Shown piece by piece: positions 57,190-64,000 of a DNA stretch of 64,000 nt; within the stretch, counting starts at the first letter, position 1; each line of letters begins with the position of its first letter. A program made the translations under genes and the position numbers. The DNA is from Nostoc favosum CHAB5714 (GTDB lineage Bacteria; Cyanobacteriota; Cyanobacteriia; Cyanobacteriales; Nostocaceae): NCBI RefSeq assembly GCF_020829495.1, contig NZ_JAIVFQ010000002.1:124001-188000 (forward strand). Direction: 5' to 3'. The notes beneath the pieces are model-generated. The model was given only the letters and a program-made list of their open reading frames with translations, had not been told where the DNA came from and did no database searches.

Positions 57190-58791
57190 CTACAATTCAC
57201 CCGTAGCCAGCATCTGAATGATCCGAGGCGTACCTGGGTCGAACCCTGCCAAATCCCAAGACAGCGAATCTTCAGGATCTACCAAAGTAATTTGGTAAGG
57301 TGTCAAGGTGACATACACCGCCTTGACGTTAGGATTTACCTTTTTCCGGTACTCCTTCAAGGCTTGACTTGGATGCTTATTTCCCGCCCAGCTTTCAGAG
57401 TCAGTCCAAAAGCAGACAACATCTGCTTTAAACTTATTCTTGATCATCCAGTCATAAGCTACAGATGCATCCGTTCCACCAAAGTTTTGGTTGCTAGCTT
57501 TGCGAACCGCAAAACTAAAACTATCTTTAGCAGTGATAGCTAATTCACGGAATTCGGTAGCAAAGCCGCGAATCATGTAGTTTTTCTCTGCCTTTGCTGT
57601 TACCAGTGCCATTGTGGTGGCAATTTCACAACAAGTTAGTCCCATATCTGCAACCAAGTTACCCATAGAACCAGAAACATCCACGGCGTGCATGAATACT
57701 TTACCTGTGGGTTGCACAACATCAAAAGACAGTTCAACCGCTTTTTCTAAAATGTCCACAATCCGAGGAACTGGGTTCCAAGTTTTCTTACTGCGTCCTA
57801 ATTTTCCACCAGATTCATAAGTTTTGAGTGCTTTCAAAACATCAATTGGATGGATGCGACCTTTACGCAGATGTTCTCTGCGATTAAGAACTGCTTCCAC
57901 TTGGAGCAAATTAGCATTTTCATCAGCTCGTAACACACCCAGTTCAGTTAAAGAACCCAAGTTACGCAACATTGCACCTATTGGCATTTCCTGAAATAGC
58001 AACTGCCAAGCAAGCTTATCCATTTTGCCCACAGGTGCAGCCATTTCATGGGTTAAACGTCCTTGGGAAATAGCTTCATGGGTTTGGGTGGGATTTCGCT
58101 TGAGCCACTCATACCACCAAATCTGCGCCAATGCTTCTGAGGGGATATCTGCTGGCAATTCTTCCCAGCCTCTAACTACCCACTCAAATAGTTGACGGTG
58201 ATTTTCTGTAGGCGGTTTGACATGGAACAACCGCAACACATCTCGGTGGGAGAAGCCTTGACGCTGTTGATATTTCAAAAGTTGATAAGCCAAGCCTTTG
58301 ACATCTTCTCTTGAGAGCCAAGTTTTACCAGCTTCCCGCACTACTTTACCAAATCCCCGCAGAGATTTGGTGTAGTTCAACCATTCGTAGAAGTGGCTGC
58401 CAGTGCGGACAACTTGCAGGAAGATTTCACTAAATGCTTGTTTTGCTTCTGATACTTCACCCATCGACAGCAGCACCAAAGCTAATATAGGCGCACTGTT
58501 ATTGATGGCGCGTCCATCGCTAGCATACAAAATTTCTTCCGCTACACGGCTAGGATTTTCCGCAACAGCTTGTCTGACAACTGCCACAAAATCCTCAGTT
58601 AATTCCTGTTTACCAGCATAGTAAGTGCTTTTTGCTGTGCCAACCAAAAGACAGCGACGCAGCATTTTCCAAATACCAGCATCAAACATCCAGCCGCCGG
58701 AACGTCCCTGAACCATTTCGGCTTCCCGACCGGGGATAGGCTGATTTTGTGGTGTTGTAGTCTTCTTGTTAGTGAAAAAATTGTAATTCAT
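57190..58791 (-). CDS. rsr: TROVE/vWA protein, Ro60 orthologue (Rsr)
   Basis: This 533-residue protein has an N-terminal TROVE domain of helical repeats (about 30-340; GRSGGWMFDAGIWKMLRRCLLVG, YASDGRAINNSAPILAL, GKVVREAGKTWLSREDVKGLAYQLLKYQQRQGFSHRDVLRLFHVKPP). A C-terminal vWA domain carries a MIDAS: DVSGSMG in HAVDVSGSMGNL and the Thr in FGGTDASVAYDWM, with a later Asp/Ser near FWTDSESW. Ro60-type rings bind Y RNAs and misfolded RNA and can gate RNase partners. The gene is preceded and followed by Y-like RNAs. An upstream leader hairpin precedes GGGAG 9 bp before ATG. Confidence 0.95.
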   Translation of the reverse strand: MNYNFFTNKKTTTPQNQPIPGREAEMVQGRSGGWMFDAGIWKMLRRCLLVGTAKSTYYAGKQELTEDFVAVVRQAVAENPSRVAEEILYASDGRAINNSAPILALVLLSMGEVSEAKQAFSEIFLQVVRTGSHFYEWLNYTKSLRGFGKVVREAGKTWLSREDVKGLAYQLLKYQQRQGFSHRDVLRLFHVKPPTENHRQLFEWVVRGWEELPADIPSEALAQIWWYEWLKRNPTQTHEAISQGRLTHEMAAPVGKMDKLAWQLLFQEMPIGAMLRNLGSLTELGVLRADENANLLQVEAVLNRREHLRKGRIHPIDVLKALKTYESGGKLGRSKKTWNPVPRIVDILEKAVELSFDVVQPTGKVFMHAVDVSGSMGNLVADMGLTCCEIATTMALVTAKAEKNYMIRGFATEFRELAITAKDSFSFAVRKASNQNFGGTDASVAYDWMIKNKFKADVVCFWTDSESWAGNKHPSQALKEYRKKVNPNVKAVYVTLTPYQITLVDPEDSLSWDLAGFDPGTPRIIQMLATGEL

Positions 58792-58805
58792 CGTTTCATC
58801 TCCCG

Positions 58806-58817
58806 GCCCTTGCGGGC
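58806..58817 (-). promoter_or_regulatory. Leader hairpin of rsr resembling the Y module apex
   Basis: GCCC-GCAA-GGGC followed by CGGGAGATGAAACG forms a GNRA-capped hairpin whose downstream side contains the ribosome-binding GGGAG. The order TTGCC-loop-GGGCCGGGAGA resembles the Y-module apex TTGCCT-GCAA-AGGCCGACGAA. It may be a Ro binding mimic for feedback control; this is inference. Confidence 0.45.
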
Positions 58818-58828
58818 AAAAATGAAAG

Positions 58829-58957
58829 GTGGCAGAGCAGGATTTGAACCTGCGACATCCGGCTTAACAGGCGATAACCCTAATTCGTCGGCCTTTGCAG
58901 GCAAGGTGTGAACAAGGATGTTTTTCGGCGCTCTATCCAAACTGAGCTACCTGCCAC
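58829..58957 (-). ncRNA. tRNA-Y RNA chimera 2 (Asn-GUU-like)
   Basis: On the minus strand TGGCAGG-TA-GCTC-AGTTTGGATA-GAGC-G is a canonical acceptor 5' side and D arm. CCG then begins an anticodon stem and is interrupted by the Ro module (CATCCTTGTTC, GCCT-GCAA-AGGC hairpin, CGACGAATTAGGGTTATC). GC-CTGTTAA-GCCGG resumes the arm, giving CCG+GC/GCCGG with loop CTGTTAA (GUU). Variable loop ATGTC, T arm GCAGG-TTCAAAT-CCTGC and acceptor TCTGCCA follow. G-1 pairs with C73. CCA is not encoded. It lies 37 bp upstream of rsr. Confidence 0.8.
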
Positions 58958-59002
58958 ATGAAAATTTTGGATTTTAAATTCAATCCAAAATCTAAAATTA
59001 TT

Positions 59003-59130
59003 TGGTGTAGCGGAGCGGGATTTGAACCCGCGACCTCTCGAACCCTATTCGATAACCCTAATTCGTCGGCCTTTTCAGGCAAGGTGTGAACAAGGATGTT
59101 TAGCGCTCTACCTCTGAGCTACCCGCCACA
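59003..59130 (-). ncRNA. tRNA-Y RNA chimera 3
   Basis: The same design: acceptor TGGCGGG, TA, D arm GCTC-AGAGGTA-GAGC, then CT of the anticodon stem, the Ro module (CATCCTTGTTC, GCCT-GAAA-AGGC, CGACGAATTAGGGTTATC), and CGA-ATAGGGT-TCGAG completing a 5-bp stem (CT+CGA/TCGAG) with an AGG loop. The T arm is GCGGG-TTCAAAT-CCCGC and the acceptor TCCGCTA. The acceptor can be extended by TG/CA pairs, and CCA follows in the DNA (59005-59003). Confidence 0.8.
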
Positions 59131-59214
59131 TAAAAAGTTAGGAGTTAAGAGTTAGGAGTTAAATATTTAAAACTTCTCACTCTTGAGTTTCTACTCAGCA
59201 TTCAGTACTCAATT

Positions 59215-59359
59215 TGGTGTAGTGGAGCGGGAATCGAACCCGCGACCTCCCGCTTGGCAGGCGAGAAGCCTGCTGCGATAACCCTCAATTCGTCGGCCTT
59301 TTCAGGCAAGGGCTGAATAAGGATGTTTAGGCGCTCTAACCACTGAGCTACCCACCACA
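59215..59359 (-). ncRNA. tRNA-Y RNA chimera 4 (Gly-GCC-like, encoded CCA)
   Basis: Acceptor TGGTGGG, TA, D arm GCTC-AGTGGTTA-GAGC-G, CC, then the Ro module (CATCCTTATTC, GCCT-GAAA-AGGC, CGACGAATTGAGGGTTATC). A short segment GCAGCAGGCTT precedes a full anticodon arm CTCGC-CTGCCAA-GCGGG (GCC). Variable AGGTC, T arm GCGGG-TTCGATT-CCCGC, acceptor TCCACTA and the encoded CCA follow. An alternative stem GCAGGC-TTCTC-GCCTGC competes with the anticodon arm. Automated tools may call this tRNA-Gly with an intron. Confidence 0.8.
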
Positions 59360-59663
59360 TATCAAGTAAAGTTGACTTGTATTATTAATGTAGTATGTGT
59401 ATTATTTGTTGTCAAGGGGTTGGCAAGTTAATTTGTAGAGTTCTTGGTTGAGTCAAAAACCCTCTTATTTTCTTTGGTAAAAAACTTTTGCCTGATCGCA
59501 GACCAATCTTAGATAAGTTGCAGATTCAGAAGGTTATAACACTCATTAAGGAAAGGTTTTGTCGGCAAATTTGCCGCAACTTTGCCAAAAGATACAAAAA
59601 AGTACCCCGATTTTTGCCAATATAATAATATTATTTCCCAAAATTCACTTGGCAAAAATCGGC

Positions 59664-60386
59664 ATGAGTGAGAAACCCATAGAAGATAACGGCAAGGCTT
59701 TTCTCGTTCTACTTTTGCCCATCTCGTTCTTGATTATTTTCCTAGTTACCACTTGGAGATTTTTACTGGCGCTAATTGTGCTGGTAATTGGCTTCAAGCT
59801 TTGGCAGGAATATCAATGGCAACAGTGGACTCATCGAGTTAACCCAATTTTTCATCAGTTGGTTCGGGAAAATCAGGGCAGACTTACGCCAATGGACTTG
59901 GCAATGAGGGGCAATTTTCCTGGAACGACGGCAAAACGCTACTTGGATAGTAAAGCCTCGGAATTTGGCGCTAGTATAGTGAACTCCGAAGATGCGGGGC
60001 AGTCTTATTACTTTATAACTGCCAGCATTCTCGGCAATATTCTTGATAGTAGTGAGCCTGTTAAAGAACTTCCTACTCAACCAGTTACTAAAACTGCGCG
60101 TTCGCTCCTAGCACCACCACCAACCCCACAGGAGGAACCAGAAACCGAATTACCACCACAGCCAACCCATGAGTCAGCTAAACGATCGCTGGAAAAACAG
60201 TTAATTTTTGGCTCTCTGATTCAATCTGAACTTGCTAAACGGCTAAATGTCTATTCCAGCACGGTTTATAAACGGCGAAACGATCCAGAGTTTCCTGAGT
60301 GGAGCCGCAGTAAAGACCCTGATGGTATTGCCTGGTCATACTCAGAAAAAACTAAGGAGTTTTTTACAGTGGAGGAAGAAGGTTAA
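59664..60386 (+). CDS. Membrane protein with HTH-like C-terminus, unidentified
   Basis: The 240-residue product starts MSEKPIEDNGKAF and has one or two membrane helices (LVLLLPISFLIIFLVTTWRFLLALIVLVIGF). A middle segment (RENQGRLTPMDLAMRGNFPGTTAKRYLDSKASEF) looks like a winged-helix fold, a Pro/Glu-rich linker follows, and a C-terminal HTH-like stretch is IQSELAKRLNVYSSTVYKRRND. It could be a membrane-tethered regulator. ATG 59664 is chosen over an upstream in-frame TTG. It is divergent from chimera 4, sharing a 300-bp promoter region. No family is recognised. Confidence 0.7.
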   Translation: MSEKPIEDNGKAFLVLLLPISFLIIFLVTTWRFLLALIVLVIGFKLWQEYQWQQWTHRVNPIFHQLVRENQGRLTPMDLAMRGNFPGTTAKRYLDSKASEFGASIVNSEDAGQSYYFITASILGNILDSSEPVKELPTQPVTKTARSLLAPPPTPQEEPETELPPQPTHESAKRSLEKQLIFGSLIQSELAKRLNVYSSTVYKRRNDPEFPEWSRSKDPDGIAWSYSEKTKEFFTVEEEG

Positions 60387-60410
60387 ATAATTCATAATTC
60401 ATAATTCATT

Positions 60411-60546
60411 AGGACTTACGCACAGCTAATGAAAAACGAACCACAGAGGACGCAGAGAAGCCAGTGCGTTGGGCGGGTTCCCCGACTTGAAGCAACTGGC
60501 GCGTCACGGAGGAATGAGAGTTTGAGGGGGTTTTTGCGTAAGTCCT
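60411..60546. repeat. MITE-like palindromic element, GGACTTACGCA family (copy B)
   Basis: The segment begins AGGACTTACGCA and ends TGCGTAAGTCCT. It is a shorter version of the element at 1369-1553, in opposite orientation. Flanking TTCATAATTCATAATTC sequences on both sides are tandem runs. No ORF. Confidence 0.75.
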
Positions 60547-60561
60547 ATTCATAATTCATAA

Positions 60562-61695
60562 TTAGAATTTTTGAATTTTTGTTTGTAAACCTACAGCTTC
60601 GTTGATGGAATTTAATCCGCTTTGTTCTAGCTTGGAAAGCAAACCTGCTAGAATCTGGCTTACCATCAGTGGCCCTTCGTAAATCCAGCCTGTATAAACC
60701 TGGATCAAACTAGCACCAGCAGTAATTTTCTCCCAAGCATCTTCAGCAGAAAAGATGCCACCAACGCCAATAATGGGGATTTGTCCTTGGGTTTGCTGCC
60801 AAATAAAACGAATTACCTCAGTGGAGCGATCGCGCAATGGTTTACCGCTAATTCCGCCAGCTTCATCCTGGGGTGATTTGCCCGTTTGGTCAATCACCTG
60901 GGTTTTGAGTCCATCACGGCGGATGGTGGTGTTAGTGGCGATAATTCCTGCCAGTTGGTAGGTTTTAGCCAAAGAAATAATGTCAGCGATCGCAACCCAA
61001 TCCAAATCTGGCGCTATCTTGACAAAAATTGGTTTTTGTGTAGTATTTTCTTGTTGTAATAAATTCAAAATGGCACTGAGCATAGAAGCATTTTGGAGCG
61101 ATCGCAACCCCGGTGTATTGGGAGAAGAGACATTAACAACAAAATAGTCTCCCAAATCCTTGAGTAAGCGAAAACTATCGAGATAATCTTGTGCGGCTGC
61201 TTCTAGAGGAGTTACCTTAGATTTACCCAAATTTATCCCTATGGGTATTGACTGGGTTAACTTCTGCTTTTCCTGTGCCAAACGTGCCGCCATTGCTGCT
61301 GCACCGCGATTATTAAAGCCCATCCGATTGAGAGCAGCTTTATCCAACGGCAAGCGAAACAAACGGGGAGGCGGATTTCCTGGCTGTGCGTGAAAAGTTA
61401 CAGTTCCTAATTCCGCAAAGCCAAAACCCAGGTTAGACCAAATGCTGGCAGCTACTCCATCCTTATCAAACCCAGCTGCTAACCCTACCGGATTTGGGAA
61501 GTTTAGCCCAAACAAATTTTGTTCTAAGCGTGAATCGTACAAACACAAGGATTTTTGTAAGCGTTGGTTTACCCAACTAGCAGGGGTTTGCGATAGCCAG
61601 CTAAAACTGCGAATCGTCTGCTGGTGTAACCACTCTGAATCGGCTTTTACCACATTGAACAAAAGCGGACGAATGGCAAATTTATAAATATCCAT
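60562..61695 (-). CDS. pyrD: Dihydroorotate dehydrogenase, quinone-type (class 2)
   Basis: This 377-residue flavoenzyme oxidises dihydroorotate to orotate in pyrimidine synthesis with quinone as acceptor. The class 2 N-terminal helical extension (residues about 1-45) is present. FMN-binding and active-site features are [38 protein letters not shown] (catalytic Ser) and [27 protein letters not shown]. It is membrane-associated. The minus-strand gene stands beside two tiny genes 28 bp upstream on the same strand. Confidence 0.96.
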   Translation of the reverse strand: MDIYKFAIRPLLFNVVKADSEWLHQQTIRSFSWLSQTPASWVNQRLQKSLCLYDSRLEQNLFGLNFPNPVGLAAGFDKDGVAASIWSNLGFGFAELGTVTFHAQPGNPPPRLFRLPLDKAALNRMGFNNRGAAAMAARLAQEKQKLTQSIPIGINLGKSKVTPLEAAAQDYLDSFRLLKDLGDYFVVNVSSPNTPGLRSLQNASMLSAILNLLQQENTTQKPIFVKIAPDLDWVAIADIISLAKTYQLAGIIATNTTIRRDGLKTQVIDQTGKSPQDEAGGISGKPLRDRSTEVIRFIWQQTQGQIPIIGVGGIFSAEDAWEKITAGASLIQVYTGWIYEGPLMVSQILAGLLSKLEQSGLNSINEAVGLQTKIQKF

Positions 61696-61723
61696 TAGCT
61701 TTTATTTTTGGAGCTATTGCAGA

Positions 61724-61915
61724 TCATTCCGCTTGGGATTGTCTAATTTTCTCGCGGACTAGCTGCTCAAATTGATCCATTGAAGTGATCTCAATGCCAG
61801 GTTCATCTTGTAGTCTGTCCATGTATGCTTGGAATGCAACATGGTCTTGTGGATGGTTTTTTACGTAGTCTCTCAATTGCTCTCTGCTCATTGCGGCAAG
61901 ATTGATATCGGTCAT
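61724..61915 (-). CDS. Small protein, DUF6887-like
   Basis: The 63-residue protein begins MTDINLAAMSREQLRDYVKN and continues HPQDHVAFQAYMDRLQDEPGIEITSMDQFEQLVREKI. It resembles small cyanobacterial proteins of the DUF6887 type from memory (AMSREQLRDYVKNHP). It overlaps the next gene upstream by 4 bp (ATGA-type coupling). Such pairs look toxin-antitoxin-like in size and layout, but no such activity is known to me. The family name is uncertain. Confidence 0.65.
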   Translation of the reverse strand: MTDINLAAMSREQLRDYVKNHPQDHVAFQAYMDRLQDEPGIEITSMDQFEQLVREKIRQSQAE

Positions 61916-62097
61916 AAAAACCTCACTTTTCCGTTTGGGTAAATCAGCACTTCTATTTCCTCGCCAGCCAAGACATAGATTTGGTTGGTTCTCTCATCTA
62001 GTCTGACTGCATTAATGGGCAGCAGTACATTACTTAATCTGACGCAAACTAAGAAAAATTCAAAGGTTTGTTTTGCTGTAGGTACTTCTGGGTACAT
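61912..62097 (-). CDS. Small protein, DUF6888-like
   Basis: This 61-residue protein begins MYPEVPTAKQTFEFFLVCVR and continues LSNVLLPINAVRLDERTNQIYVLAGEEIEVLIYPNGKVRFL. It has a helix-then-beta pattern with a GEEIEVLIYPNGKVRF C-terminus. It is translated just before, and overlaps, the DUF6887-like gene. DUF6888 is recalled as the usual partner. Function unknown; the overlap suggests that the two products act together. Confidence 0.65.
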   Translation of the reverse strand: MYPEVPTAKQTFEFFLVCVRLSNVLLPINAVRLDERTNQIYVLAGEEIEVLIYPNGKVRFL

Positions 62098-62207
62098 AAC
62101 CCTCTATTAAGCTGTCCAGGTTCAATATTTAACACTTGTGGCAATATTACTCAGGGTGCTTTTCTGGGCATCTTATATATTACAAGTTATGTTAACCAAT
62201 AAATCAG

Positions 62208-64000
62208 ATGGGGCAGCCGCAAAAACCTATAGCCGCCGAACAGCAGATCCTCTCATTGGGGCGCGTCCTCCAGAGCCTCAGAGAAGAAGATGATGTTGAC
62301 GTTCTGATTGAAACCACTATTTCTTATCTTAAAGAACAGTTTGACTACAAACTGATTTGGATTGCTCTTTACGATCGCCTGAATCACATATTATTCGGCA
62401 AAGGGGGCATCACACCCGATCATGACACGAGCTTTTTACGCCAAAGGGTTGTTCTCAGTCCTGGAGATTTATTAGAGCAAGCGGTGATTGAACAGCATCC
62501 CTTGGGCATAGCTGATTTACAAACTGAAATCCGCGCCGCCGAATGGCGAAAAATTGCCGAAAAATCCCACATCCAAGGAACGATTATTTTACCAATTCGC
62601 TATAAAGACCGTTGCTTAGGTGTGCTGTTACTGGGTTCAGAACGCTGGGGCTACCTACTGACAGGGGAAGCAAAAGCACGTTTGATGATGGTTTTAGGCG
62701 AATTGGGAGCAGTGCTTTATCAAAATGAAATGGATTTGCAGCAAAAGCAAACCAAGCGAACCGACGAACCATTATTAGAATTGCTAGAAAATTTACGCAC
62801 CCTTAGTAACCTTAATCAAAGACTTGAAGCTGCGGTGCAAGCAACTCATAAATTTGTCTCCCCTAGCCGGACAAATGTTTACTGGTTTGAGCGGGAAGGG
62901 CGCTACTTTTGGTGTCGGATGAGCAATCAGCTTGTGAAAATTGATCGCAATTCTAGCAGTCAGCAAGCGGCGGGAATGACGGTACAGGAGTTGAGTGACT
63001 TTTATTATGCTTTGACAGTTAACCAAATTGTCTCGATTGGTGATGCACGCAGTTCTTTAAAAAGCCATTTTACGGCAAAATTACTGCAACGCCTGAAGGT
63101 GCGATCGCTCTTGGCAGCTCCAATAATCTGGCAAAAGAACTTGCTCGGTTTTCTGGCGGTAGAAAGCAATGAACCTCGAATCTGGACGGAGACAGACAAA
63201 AATTTTGTCCAAGGTGCTGCTGGCTTAATTTCGCTGGTCGCAACTACCGAAAGCATGGAAAGCACTATCAAACAGATTCAAGAGGATGCCCAACTGACTG
63301 GTCAAGTTGCTCAAGGTATCTATAGCGAACATGACCTTCAGGAAACTTTAGACAGCTGTGCTAAGAGAGTTTTAGCTCGATTAGCTGCCACGCGCTTTTT
63401 GCTGTTGCAATATGATCCTGAACAGAATAATTATCAATTTATTTACCAAAGTCAGCCCTATAATCGCCGACCGTTGACATTTGCTCTTAATACTCTTAAA
63501 GAGTTAGATGGGCAGCTTTTGCAACGTTCAACTCAAGCGGTGGAAATTGAGAACTTAGATGAAGATTTACGCTTTTTTAATTGGCGTCCTTTGTTGTTAG
63601 AAAGTGGAGTGCGATCGCTACTTATTTGTAAATGCACTCACGATCATATACCAGCAGCGCTTTTAGTCATCACTCACGACACCCATCGTTCTTGGACAAC
63701 TCTAGAAAAAGAATTACTATGGGCTGTTAGTCAACAGATCGGTGTAATTATTCGCCAGTGGCAATTACATAACCGCACCACCCAGCAGCAAAAAACTTCC
63801 CAGGCATTTGAGCAATGCCTACGCATCCTGACACAATCCCAAAATAGCAAAATCGAGGTAGAAAAAAAACATTTAGAACGTACAGCACTCGAACAAATAG
63901 CATCGATTCTGGGTTGTCCCTTAGCGGTACTGCTATCCTGGTCACCTGGTGAAAGTTGGGCAGAAATTATCCCTGGAGTGGTTGACAATAGCCTATTTGG
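62208..64000 (+). CDS. Multi-GAF-domain sensor protein (partial, runs off the end)
   Basis: From ATG 62208 an open frame of 597 complete codons continues past the window edge. It starts MGQPQKPIAAEQQILSLGRVL and shows repeated GAF domains: about 15-165 (LIETTISYLKEQFDYKLIWIALYD...GTIILPIRYKDRCLGVLLLGSE), about 210-350 (VRSLLAAPIIWQKNLLGFLAVES), about 385-520 (ARFLLLQYD-like region, ALLVITH) and a fourth beginning before the end. Such tandem-GAF proteins in cyanobacteria usually end in a histidine kinase or guanylate cyclase domain, which is outside the window. Confidence 0.85.
   Translation, partial: MGQPQKPIAAEQQILSLGRVLQSLREEDDVDVLIETTISYLKEQFDYKLIWIALYDRLNHILFGKGGITPDHDTSFLRQRVVLSPGDLLEQAVIEQHPLGIADLQTEIRAAEWRKIAEKSHIQGTIILPIRYKDRCLGVLLLGSERWGYLLTGEAKARLMMVLGELGAVLYQNEMDLQQKQTKRTDEPLLELLENLRTLSNLNQRLEAAVQATHKFVSPSRTNVYWFEREGRYFWCRMSNQLVKIDRNSSSQQAAGMTVQELSDFYYALTVNQIVSIGDARSSLKSHFTAKLLQRLKVRSLLAAPIIWQKNLLGFLAVESNEPRIWTETDKNFVQGAAGLISLVATTESMESTIKQIQEDAQLTGQVAQGIYSEHDLQETLDSCAKRVLARLAATRFLLLQYDPEQNNYQFIYQSQPYNRRPLTFALNTLKELDGQLLQRSTQAVEIENLDEDLRFFNWRPLLLESGVRSLLICKCTHDHIPAALLVITHDTHRSWTTLEKELLWAVSQQIGVIIRQWQLHNRTTQQQKTSQAFEQCLRILTQSQNSKIEVEKKHLERTALEQIASILGCPLAVLLSWSPGESWAEIIPGVVDNSLF

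Overview
The window looks like chromosomal DNA of a filamentous, probably heterocyst-forming (Nostocales-type) cyanobacterium. The octamer GCGATCGC is scattered throughout. The genes include cyanobacterial markers: the clock-output kinase SasA, a CRR7-like protein, DUF2854, DUF3493 and DUF1400 proteins, SLH proteins, a CHASE2-kinase fusion and an infB-ylxR-nusA-rimP block. Intergenic DNA is full of heptanucleotide tandem repeats, short repeats and small palindromic elements typical of Nostoc and relatives. No rRNA operon, CRISPR array or prophage was seen.

Layout. 1-4.4 kb: the end of an unidentified gene, a secreted TPR protein, a proline-rich exported protein and a sensor histidine kinase. 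4.9-14 kb: surface and secretion genes, namely a PPC/ELWxxDGT repeat protein, two small exported pilin-like proteins, a PapD-like chaperone and a large usher-like outer-membrane protein; together they look like a chaperone-usher fibre system. 14-22.8 kb: polyphosphate kinase, two response regulators (one a GGDEF protein), DUF2854 and CRR7-like proteins, and SasA. 24.5-33.7 kb: an SLH lipoprotein, a GDSL esterase with PEP-CTERM tail, an M42 peptidase, tRNA-Thr(CGU), DUF3493, an SLH/right-handed repeat protein and small conserved proteins. 33.7-39.8 kb: infB, ylxR, nusA and rimP on the minus strand (translation initiation, transcription termination and ribosome maturation). 40-47.3 kb: a membrane protein with a voltage-sensor-like segment, a peptidoglycan-binding protein, a Clp-fold membrane protease, a TIR fragment next to a broken transposase, leuA and a NYN-domain protein. 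48-56.7 kb: a CHASE2-Ser/Thr kinase, a tandem-repeat element, a TnpB remnant, glutathione reductase, an NB-ARC ATPase and a second peptidoglycan-binding protein.

The most striking locus is 56.87-59.36 kb. A minus-strand gene for a TROVE/vWA protein (Ro60 orthologue, Rsr) is flanked by four minus-strand RNAs, one downstream and three upstream. Each has a tRNA acceptor stem and T arm, and three also have a canonical D arm. Inside each sits a Ro-binding Y-RNA module with the conserved GGCCGACGAATTAGGGTTATC-like strand (GGCCGGAGAATTTAGGGTTATC in one), a partner strand CCTTGTTC, and a tetraloop-capped stem (UUCG, GCAA, GAAA, GAAA). In three RNAs the module splits the 5' strand of what would otherwise be a 5-bp anticodon stem. 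They therefore read as tRNA-Y RNA chimeras, apparently a circular permutation of the tRNA-mimicking YrlA type.

59.6-64 kb: a membrane/HTH-like protein, a palindromic repeat also found near 1.4 kb, pyrD, an overlapping pair of tiny genes, and the start of a multi-GAF sensor protein that runs off the end. Several families of MITE-like palindromic elements recur in the window, including one nested insertion with flanking direct repeats. Function assignments rest on motif recognition only; no database search was run.
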